Of a DNA stretch of 11,431 nucleotides, positions 1 through 5,352 are shown one piece after another. Position numbers and translations under genes: made by a program. This DNA comes from Rhodococcus sp. (in: high G+C Gram-positive bacteria) (GTDB lineage: Bacteria > Actinomycetota > Actinomycetes > Mycobacteriales > Mycobacteriaceae): NCBI GenBank assembly GCA_012515885.1, contig JAAYXN010000407.1:1-11431 (forward strand), written 5' to 3'. Position 1 is the first letter of the stretch. Every line of letters starts with the position of its first letter. A model generated the notes under the pieces. The model saw only the letters and a list, made by a program, of their open reading frames with translations. It did not search any database and was not told where the DNA came from.

Positions 1-1
1 T

Positions 2-814
2 CGTGTCGTGGATATGGCAGTCGCCACCGACACCTCCGAAGCCGTGTCCGCATTCAAAGTTCGCCGCTCGTCCGGCTCGATTGATCGCGAAGACGCGCTC
101 ACCGACGACGAGACCCGGCAGGCAGTTGCCGCAGGGCGCGCTATCGCAGACGACGAAATTGATTCTGGCGCTGACGTTCTCATCGTCGGCGATATGGGGA
201 TCGGCAACACCACCCCGGCAACCGTCTTGATCGCGAGCCTCGCCGGAATCGAACCGGTAGTTGCGGTGGGACGTGGATCTGGTATCGACGACGCGGGGTG
301 GATCCGCAAAACTGCGGCGATACGTGACGCTATGTGGCGGGCGCGTCCTCTAGTTCGTAACACTGACGCATTGCTGCGCACGGTCGGCGGCGCCGATATT
401 GCGGCGATGACCGGTTTCCTAGCGCAGGCTGCGCTGCGGCGCACCCCCGTCATCCTTGACGGCGTGGTTGTGGCCGCTGCCGCGATGGTCGCTGAAGAGT
501 ACGCACCTGGCGCCCGCGACTGGTGGGTTGCGGGTCACCGCTCCCCCGAACCCGCGCATTCAGCGGCGTTGAATCAGCTCCAGCTGGAGCCAATCCTCGA
601 CCTCGATGCCCGGCTGGGTGAAGGCACGGGAGCACTCGTTGCTATACCCATCGTGCAGGGGGCTGTCGCGACCCTGGCCCAGATGGCGACCTTCGTTGAC
701 GCGGGTGTGAGTGAGTCGGCGTCCGACGACACAGCAACGGCGCCCGACGACACAGCAACGGCGCACGCAGAAGATGCCGGCGAGGCAGAGCCGAGCACCG
801 GGGCGCCGCAGTAG
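2..814 (+). CDS. cobT: Nicotinate-nucleotide--dimethylbenzimidazole phosphoribosyltransferase CobT, 5'-truncated
   Basis: CobT transfers the phosphoribosyl group of nicotinate mononucleotide to 5,6-dimethylbenzimidazole, giving alpha-ribazole phosphate, the lower-ligand precursor of cobalamin; it is cytoplasmic. The reading frame is open at the left edge, so about 90 N-terminal residues are missing and 270 remain. Family motifs visible are FKVRRSSGSI, the phosphate-binding DMGIGNTTPA loop, GRGSGIDDAGW, a GGADIAAMTGF stretch, and near the C-terminus RLGEGTGA, whose glutamate is the expected catalytic base. The match to M. tuberculosis CobT is close throughout. After the conserved MATFVDAGV the protein ends in an acidic, Ala/Thr-rich tail of about 35 residues containing a short tandem duplication; this tail is not conserved and is probably dispensable. 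The gene converges on ilvE with an 18-nt gap. The valine at position 8 (GTG) is internal, not a start. Confidence 0.95.
   Translation, partial: RVVDMAVATDTSEAVSAFKVRRSSGSIDREDALTDDETRQAVAAGRAIADDEIDSGADVLIVGDMGIGNTTPATVLIASLAGIEPVVAVGRGSGIDDAGWIRKTAAIRDAMWRARPLVRNTDALLRTVGGADIAAMTGFLAQAALRRTPVILDGVVVAAAAMVAEEYAPGARDWWVAGHRSPEPAHSAALNQLQLEPILDLDARLGEGTGALVAIPIVQGAVATLAQMATFVDAGVSESASDDTATAPDDTATAHAEDAGEAEPSTGAPQ
721..762 (+). repeat. Two-copy 21-bp tandem repeat in the cobT tail
   Basis: Positions 721-741 and 742-762 are two head-to-tail 21-bp units differing at one base (T versus C in the second position). The period is a multiple of three, so it adds a seven-residue DDTATAP-like unit without a frameshift. 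It lies in the variable tail after the conserved CobT fold. Confidence 0.9.
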
Positions 815-827
815 CGACGCCCCAGTG
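796..827. terminator. Candidate bidirectional hairpin between cobT and ilvE
   Basis: GGGGCGCCG (800-808) can pair with CGACGCCCC (815-823), with one C-A mismatch, around a 6-nt loop that contains the cobT stop codon. Three further pairs (796-798 with 825-827) lie beyond another mismatch. It sits between convergent genes, where a terminator is expected, but it has no U-tract on either strand, so the function is inferred. Confidence 0.4.
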
Positions 828-832
828 GCACA

Positions 833-1939
833 TCATCCGCGCAGGGTGGTCATCCAGTTGTGGGTGTCTGCGAACGTTCCGCGCTGAATTCCGGTGAGGG
901 TGTCGCGCAGCGCCATCGTCACCTCGCCTGGTTCGCCGTCACCGACGACAAACTCGCCTTCAGTCGAGCGCACCCGACCGACCGGGGTAATCACAGCGGC
1001 GGTGCCACAGGCGAAAACCTCAGTGATTTCGCCGGACTGCGCCTTCTCCCGCCATTCCGTAGTGCTGATTTTGCGTTCTTCGACGGCAAAGCCGGCGTCG
1101 GTAGCCAGGGTCAGCAGAGAGTTGCGGGTGATGCCCGGCAGCAGCGATCCGGACAGCTCTGGTGTGACGAGCTTGGCGTCGGGGCCACTACCGAAGACGA
1201 AGAACAGGTTCATGCCGCCCATTTCTTCGACGTAGGTGCGCTCGTGGGCGTCGAGCCAGACAACCTGGTCACAGCCCTCGTCGGCGGCTTGCGCTTGAGC
1301 GAGCAGCGACGCGGCGTAGTTGCCCGCGAACTTTGCGGCACCGGTTCCACCTGGAGCGGCACGCACGTATTCCGTTGAGAGCCAGACGCTGACCGGTTTC
1401 ACGCCGCGCGGGAAGTAGGCGCCCGCTGGTGAAGCGATCAGCAGGTACTTGTATTCGGCAGCTGGACGCACACCCAAGCCGGCCTCGGTGGAGAACATGA
1501 ACGGGCGGAGGTAGAGAGCGTCCTCGCCGCCGGTTTCCGGTACCCACTCGTGGTCGACGTCGAGGAGTTCGGTGATCGAACGGACGAACAGTTCGGTGGG
1601 TAGCGGCGGCATCGCTAGGCGACGTGCTGAGTCGTTGAGTCTCTGCGCGTTGGCTTCAACCCGGAATGTCGCGAGCGAACCGTCTGGCTGGCGGTACACC
1701 TTGAGGCCCTCGAAGATGGCCTGCCCGTAGTGCAGGACCATCGCCGCGGGGTCGAGTTCAATGGGCCCGTAGGGGCTGATCTGCGCGTCATGCCAGCCGA
1801 CACCGTCGGTGTAGGTAATCGACGCCATGTGGTCGGTGAAGTGCTTACCGAACCCCGGTGCCGCCAATACTTCTTGCCGTACCTGGTCGGTGGTCGGCGA
1901 AGCATGCGGGATACGTCGGAATTCGCTGGCACCAGTCAT
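833..1939 (-). CDS. ilvE: Branched-chain amino acid aminotransferase IlvE
   Basis: PLP-dependent class IV aminotransferase that interconverts leucine, isoleucine and valine with their 2-oxo acids using glutamate/2-oxoglutarate; cytoplasmic. The protein is 368 aa, equal to M. tuberculosis IlvE. Visible motifs are PGFGKHFTDHM near the N-terminus, the FEGLKVYR block (about residues 77-83), YLRPFMF, GVRPAAEYKYLLIASPAGAY, the PLP lysine K203 in GAAKFAGNYAAS, EEMGGMNLFFV (239-248), SLLPGITR, and CGTAAVITPVGRV (311-323) contacting cofactor and phosphate. I chose the ATG at 1937-1939. An upstream in-frame TTG would add seven residues absent from the family, and the ATG has a TAGGAT hexamer 7 nt before it. 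The gene lies 33 nt downstream of gcvT on the same strand, so it may be read both from gcvT and from its own promoter. Confidence 0.97.
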   Translation of the reverse strand: MTGASEFRRIPHASPTTDQVRQEVLAAPGFGKHFTDHMASITYTDGVGWHDAQISPYGPIELDPAAMVLHYGQAIFEGLKVYRQPDGSLATFRVEANAQRLNDSARRLAMPPLPTELFVRSITELLDVDHEWVPETGGEDALYLRPFMFSTEAGLGVRPAAEYKYLLIASPAGAYFPRGVKPVSVWLSTEYVRAAPGGTGAAKFAGNYAASLLAQAQAADEGCDQVVWLDAHERTYVEEMGGMNLFFVFGSGPDAKLVTPELSGSLLPGITRNSLLTLATDAGFAVEERKISTTEWREKAQSGEITEVFACGTAAVITPVGRVRSTEGEFVVGDGEPGEVTMALRDTLTGIQRGTFADTHNWMTTLRG

Positions 1940-1946
1940 GCCGCAA

Positions 1947-1952
1947 ATCCTA
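1947..1952 (-). promoter_or_regulatory. -10 element of a probable leaderless ilvE promoter
   Basis: On the minus strand TAGGAT is followed by exactly 7 nt and the ilvE ATG, the geometry of an actinobacterial leaderless promoter (TANNNT, transcription starting at the start codon). No convincing -35 is visible. The AGGA inside the hexamer could instead be a weak Shine-Dalgarno sequence, so leaderlessness here rests mainly on the same spacing at the other genes. Confidence 0.5.
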
Positions 1953-1972
1953 GCGAACAAGCAGCGTCGCCC

Positions 1973-3070
1973 CTACTTTGTGTTGACTGCCACAAATGGT
2001 GGGGTGACAACTTCGGCGCGCAGCCCACGTCCGCGCACGTCGACCTCGACGATGTCGCCTGCTGTGAGGCCAGCAGACGTATCGAGTAGGGCGAGTGCGA
2101 TTCCGACCTTCAACGTGGGAGAGAACGTTCCTGATGTGGTGCGGCCGACGTCGACGGAGTCTTTGCGTACGGCGAGGTCGCCGCGCAGCACGCCGCGATC
2201 GAGCGCTTTGAGTCCCCACAGGCGGCGGGCTGGACCGTTCTCTTTCTGCGCCGCGAGCGCTTCCTGTCCCCAGAACTGGGGCTTGTTCCAGCCCACTGCC
2301 CATCCGCAGCGCGCTTCGACGGGAGAAATGTCGAGGGTCAGTTCGTGACCGTGCAGGGGGTACCCCATCTCAGTGCGCAGGGTGTCGCGGGCACCGAGTC
2401 CAGCAGGTAGGCCGCCGATGTCCTGCACCACGCCTAGGAGCGCCTGGAACAGTTCTGCGCTGTCGTCCCAGCGGGGAAGCAGTTCGTAGCCGACCTCGCC
2501 GGTGTATCCGCTGCGACACACCCGAACGGGCAGACCATTCCACTGGGCGTCGACGAATCCCATGTACTCGATCTCAGTGGGCAGTCCCAGCGCCGTGAGC
2601 ACCTGCGCAGAATTCGGGCCCTGGACCGCAAGTACGCCGTAATCGCGGTGCTGGTTTGTCACGCGCACACCAGCTGGCGCGTGGCGCTCCAGTTCTTCGA
2701 CGACGGCGGCCGTGTTGGCGGCGTTGGGTACGAGGAACACTTCTTCGTCGGAGACGTAGTAGGCGATGAGGTCATCAACCACTCCCCCCGTTTCGGTGCA
2801 GCACAGCGTGTACTGCGCCTTTCCGGGACCGATCCGAGTGAGGTCGTTGGTGAACGCCGAGTTGACGTAGGCGGCAGCACCGGGCCCTTGAACGAGAGCT
2901 TTACCCAGGTGGCTGACATCGAAGAGTCCGACGTTTTCGCGCACAGCGGTGTGTTCGGCGACAGTCCCCGAGTAGGAAACCGGCATCTCCCAACCTCCGA
3001 ATGGGGCGAACGTCGCACCCAATTGAACGTGGATGTCATGGACCGGCCCTGCCAACAGCTGCTCACTCAT
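1973..3070 (-). CDS. gcvT: Glycine cleavage system aminomethyltransferase GcvT (T-protein)
   Basis: T-protein of the glycine cleavage system. It takes the aminomethyl group from lipoylated H-protein, releases ammonia and passes the one-carbon unit to tetrahydrofolate. The protein is 365 aa, normal for the family. Visible are FAPFGGWEMPVSY (about 21-33), GLFDVSHLGK, GGVVDDLIAYY with the catalytic aspartate at about D100, LAVQGPNS, CRSGYTGEVGYELL (185-198) in the folate-binding region, GLGARDTLRTEMGYPLHGHEL, and a C-terminal barrel with GTFSPTLKVGIA. Start chosen at the ATG 3068-3070. A GTG 39 nt upstream would give an extension lacking family similarity, and the ATG has TAGGTT exactly 7 nt before it. 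gcvH and gcvP are not in the window. It is divergent from pepA and is followed by ilvE on the same strand. Confidence 0.97.
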   Translation of the reverse strand: MSEQLLAGPVHDIHVQLGATFAPFGGWEMPVSYSGTVAEHTAVRENVGLFDVSHLGKALVQGPGAAAYVNSAFTNDLTRIGPGKAQYTLCCTETGGVVDDLIAYYVSDEEVFLVPNAANTAAVVEELERHAPAGVRVTNQHRDYGVLAVQGPNSAQVLTALGLPTEIEYMGFVDAQWNGLPVRVCRSGYTGEVGYELLPRWDDSAELFQALLGVVQDIGGLPAGLGARDTLRTEMGYPLHGHELTLDISPVEARCGWAVGWNKPQFWGQEALAAQKENGPARRLWGLKALDRGVLRGDLAVRKDSVDVGRTTSGTFSPTLKVGIALALLDTSAGLTAGDIVEVDVRGRGLRAEVVTPPFVAVNTK

Positions 3071-3077
3071 GCCGCCA

Positions 3078-3083
3078 AACCTA
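3078..3083 (-). promoter_or_regulatory. -10 element of a probable leaderless gcvT promoter
   Basis: TAGGTT on the minus strand, then 7 nt, then the gcvT ATG. The segment from hexamer to ATG resembles that of ilvE (GCTAGG, a T-rich stretch, then GCGGC before ATG). No clear -35 is seen. It sits in the 118-nt region divergent from pepA. Confidence 0.5.
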
Positions 3084-3137
3084 GCCGAATCTGTATGCAC
3101 TGTTCGCACGAACCGGGACGAAGGCGTACCTGAGCAC

Positions 3138-3143
3138 TAGCAT
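3138..3143 (+). promoter_or_regulatory. Possible pepA -10 hexamer
   Basis: TAGCAT is the best TANNNT match between gcvT and pepA on the plus strand. It would give a leader of roughly 38 nt that includes the pepA ribosome-binding site. No recognisable -35 lies 16-18 nt upstream, so this is tentative. Confidence 0.25.
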
Positions 3144-3175
3144 CGAAACCTGCCTTACTAGTCAGAACCGAACAC

Positions 3176-3182
3176 AGGAGAG
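3176..3182 (+). promoter_or_regulatory. Shine-Dalgarno sequence of pepA
   Basis: AGGAGAG lies 6 nt before the GTG at 3189 and decides that start. It contrasts with the neighbouring gcvT and ilvE, which lack a normally placed leader. Confidence 0.8.
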
Positions 3183-3188
3183 AACATC

Positions 3189-4706
3189 GTGAGCACACTC
3201 ACAGCCCGTCAGCTCTTACCGTCGTTCGCGCCCACAGGCGCACTGGGTAAAAAAGTCGATGTTTTGGTCGTGGGTGTTGCGTCGAGTGACGACGGTGTCG
3301 AGATCGCGCTTGCTGAAGGCATCATTGCCGACGATCTCCTCTCTGAGGTTCTTGATGGTCTGGTTGCGGTGGGCGCGACTGGAAAAGCTGAACAGATCAA
3401 TCGGATTCCGGCCCCAGCGGCGTTGGACGTCGAAAGCGTTGTTTCTGTCGGGTTGGGTAGCTCAGAGAAAATCGATGCTGAGCAGATCCGCCGCTCTGCG
3501 GGTGCGGCTGCTCGCGCGCTCACCGGTGTCGCCAATGCGGCGACCACGCTGTCTCTGCTCGATTTGGAGGCCGCGACAATCGGTTTCGCGCTGGGTGCGT
3601 ACTCGTTCACCGAGTTCAAGTCGGCTTCTCCGGAACCCGGTAGCGCCGGGCATCCCGTCGAACACATTGATGTGCTGACCGAATCGCCCCGCACCCAAGC
3701 CACTAAGGCTGCGCTGTCTCGGGCCGTAGCGATCGCGGAAGCGGTGGCCACCGCGCGTGAGCTCGTCAACACCCCGCCGAGCCATCTTTTCCCCGCTGAG
3801 TTTGCCCGTCGCGCTAAAGAATTGGGATCAGCAGCTGGGCTGAAGGTTCAGATTTTCGACGAAAAGGCTTTGGAGCGTGGTGGTTACGGCGGCATCATCG
3901 GTGTCGGTAAGGGTTCGTCGCGTCCGCCGCGGCTCGTTCGCCTGACCTACAGCTGCGGCAAACGCGGCGCCAAGAAGGTTGCTCTCGTCGGCAAGGGCAT
4001 CACGTTCGACACTGGCGGAATCTCCATCAAGCCTGCGGCCGGGATGGAGAACATGACGTCGGATATGGCTGGCGCCGCCGCAGTGGTGGCCACAATCGTT
4101 GCTGCGGCGCAGTTGGAACTGCCGATTGACATCGTCGCCTCCGTGCCCATGGCGGAGAACATGCCGTCCAGCACCGCCCAGCGTCCCGGTGACGTCCTCA
4201 CCCAGTACGGCGGAACGACCGTCGAGGTCATCAACACCGACGCCGAAGGTCGCCTGGTCCTCGCCGACGCCATCGTGCGTGCCTGCGAAGACGATCCCGA
4301 CTACCTCATCGACACTGCGACACTCACCGGCGCACAGATGGTCGCTCTGGGCAATCGCACCCCCGGCGTGATGGGCACCGACGACTTCCGTGACCGTGTC
4401 GCCGCGATCTCTCAGGACATCGGTGAAAACGGTTGGCCCATGCCGATGCCGTCCGAGTTGCGCGGCGATCTCGATTCCAAAGTCGCAGACCTCGCCAACG
4501 TCACCAACCACCGGTGGGGTGGGATGTCGGCGGCAGCGCTGTTCCTCAAGGAATTCGTCGCTGACGGCGTCGAATGGGCGCACCTCGACGTCGCGGGCCC
4601 GGCCTACAACACATCCGGGCCGTGGGGTTACACCGGTAAGGGCGGGACAGGTGTGCCAGTGCGCACCATGCTCGCCGTCCTCGAAGACATCGCCGACAAC
4701 GGCTAA
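3189..4706 (+). CDS. pepA: Leucyl aminopeptidase PepA (M17 family)
   Basis: Cytoplasmic hexameric di-metal aminopeptidase that removes N-terminal residues from peptides; equivalent to M. tuberculosis Rv2213 (pepB/pepA). It has 505 aa and starts at GTG with a good AGGAGAG site. The N-terminal macro-like domain covers about residues 1-180 and the catalytic M17 domain the remainder. All metal and catalytic residues are present: K269 and D274 in GKGITFDTGG, K281 in SIKP, D292 in TSDMAGA, and D351, E353 and R355 in the signature NTDAEGRL. Each is offset by one from the E. coli PepA numbering. Further conserved blocks are ELVNTPPSHL (191-200), DTATLTGA (375-382) and LDVAGPA (466-472). It is monocistronic by layout: divergent from gcvT and convergent with the small gene after it, with a 23-nt gap. 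Confidence 0.97.
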   Translation: MSTLTARQLLPSFAPTGALGKKVDVLVVGVASSDDGVEIALAEGIIADDLLSEVLDGLVAVGATGKAEQINRIPAPAALDVESVVSVGLGSSEKIDAEQIRRSAGAAARALTGVANAATTLSLLDLEAATIGFALGAYSFTEFKSASPEPGSAGHPVEHIDVLTESPRTQATKAALSRAVAIAEAVATARELVNTPPSHLFPAEFARRAKELGSAAGLKVQIFDEKALERGGYGGIIGVGKGSSRPPRLVRLTYSCGKRGAKKVALVGKGITFDTGGISIKPAAGMENMTSDMAGAAAVVATIVAAAQLELPIDIVASVPMAENMPSSTAQRPGDVLTQYGGTTVEVINTDAEGRLVLADAIVRACEDDPDYLIDTATLTGAQMVALGNRTPGVMGTDDFRDRVAAISQDIGENGWPMPMPSELRGDLDSKVADLANVTNHRWGGMSAAALFLKEFVADGVEWAHLDVAGPAYNTSGPWGYTGKGGTGVPVRTMLAVLEDIADNG

Positions 4707-4729
4707 ATCACCGTCACAACGCGGCTGAC

Positions 4730-5077
4730 CTACTTGCTGTCGCGTTCCTGCGCCGCCCGGCGACGTTCAATACGTTGCCGGGCGTCGTAGTCCCGCATCC
4801 GCTGCGGATACCCAGTTTTACGGACGTCGTACACCGGAATGTGGAGGTCTTTGCCGAGTTTGCGGGCGCCGCGTTCGCCACCGGCTTTGCGCCGAGTCCA
4901 TTCACCATCCGCAGCGACCAGCACAACCGTGACCTCAGTGACGGTTGTTTCCGGTTCCACATACGCCTCAACACCGTGATGGGTGTGCGCCCACTGTGCC
5001 AGGTGGGCAGCGTCTGACGAGTCCGGCGACGATGGCCGCCGCTTAGGTCCACGCGAGAACCGACCGAACAACCCCAC
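4730..5077 (-). CDS. Conserved actinobacterial protein of unknown function, 115 aa
   Basis: I recognise this as a small protein often found beside pepA and sucB in Mycobacteriales, sometimes labelled oxidoreductase without evident justification. It has no signal peptide, membrane segment or familiar enzyme motif. It opens with a basic MGLFGRFSRGPKRR, then an acidic/Ser stretch and a globular core: AHLAQWAHTHHGVEAYVEP, a beta-strand-like TEVTVVLVAADGEWTRR, then GARKLGKDLHIPVYDVRK and GYPQRMRDYDAR, ending in a charged helix rich in Arg and Glu. The GTG start at 5075-5077 is supported by a strong GGGAGGT site 5 nt upstream. It converges on pepA and is divergent from sucB. The basic ends would suit nucleic-acid or ribosome contact, but that is a guess. 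Confidence 0.8.
   Translation of the reverse strand: MGLFGRFSRGPKRRPSSPDSSDAAHLAQWAHTHHGVEAYVEPETTVTEVTVVLVAADGEWTRRKAGGERGARKLGKDLHIPVYDVRKTGYPQRMRDYDARQRIERRRAAQERDSK
4754..4784. terminator. Strong hairpin at the pepA / small-gene convergence
   Basis: Positions 4754-4766 (CGCCCGGCGACGT) pair with 4772-4784 over 13 bp, with one G-U wobble on the plus strand, around a 5-nt loop. It lies about 48 nt past the pepA stop but inside the 3' coding end of the minus-strand gene. There is no U-tract. The likely role is stopping pepA read-through or protecting 3' ends; this is inferred from position and stem strength. Confidence 0.45.
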
Positions 5078-5082
5078 GAGTT

Positions 5083-5089
5083 ACCTCCC
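5083..5089 (-). promoter_or_regulatory. Shine-Dalgarno sequence of the 115-aa gene
   Basis: GGGAGGT on the minus strand, 5 nt before the GTG start. It is the best ribosome-binding site in the window and supports the GTG. Confidence 0.75.
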
Positions 5090-5097
5090 TGAGCGCG

Positions 5098-5103
5098 AAC
5101 CTA
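5098..5103 (-). promoter_or_regulatory. Candidate -10 for the 115-aa gene
   Basis: TAGGTT on the minus strand, placed so that transcription would start about 13 nt before the GTG and include the Shine-Dalgarno. A 6-bp inverted repeat (CCGCCC 5106-5111, GGGCGG 5122-5127) covers its upstream spacer. No -35 match is visible. Confidence 0.4.
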
Positions 5104-5316
5104 GACCGCCCGTATCGGATTGGGCGGCGCACACGTGTCCGAATTGGGCGCGTCTAAACAGTTTGCCAGGTTCTCCAAACATGGCTCGTCGACGGTGTCA
5201 CGGGTACCTATGCGGGGAGTGAAACCCACCTCACCGAACACGAAGTCCGATGCAGTGGAAAGATAGGTGGCGAATGCATGAGCTCCACCCCTTTCGACCA
5301 CAAGTCGACCCAGGCG

Positions 5317-5322
5317 TATAAC
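5317..5322 (+). promoter_or_regulatory. Possible sucB -10 hexamer
   Basis: TATAAC matches the TATAAT consensus at five of six positions. It would start transcription near 5329, giving a leader of about 24 nt that carries the GAGGAG site. If correct, the upstream ATGs at 5274 and 5278 would not be on the main transcript. Confidence 0.35.
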
Positions 5323-5337
5323 CCGAACACAACTGTC

Positions 5338-5343
5338 GAGGAG
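5338..5343 (+). promoter_or_regulatory. Shine-Dalgarno sequence of sucB
   Basis: GAGGAG lies 9 nt before the ATG at 5353, favouring that start over the in-frame ATG at 5278. Confidence 0.7.
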
Positions 5344-5352
5344 TCAAAAGAC

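Noticed and set aside
450..831. Several short minus-strand frames over the cobT 3' half
   Set aside because: They are shadows of cobT with Arg/Ala/Pro-rich products and no start signals.
1940..1960. Longer ilvE from a TTG at 1958-1960
   Set aside because: The extra seven residues are not in the family and would overlap the TAGGAT hexamer; the ATG at 1939 gives the standard length.
3071..3109. Longer gcvT from a GTG at 3107-3109
   Set aside because: The extension lacks similarity to GcvT and would span the TAGGTT hexamer.
3828..4583. 251-aa open frame on the minus strand opposite pepA
   Set aside because: It is fully inside pepA, which has all catalytic motifs. The product is His/Gly/Asp-rich with no start signal.
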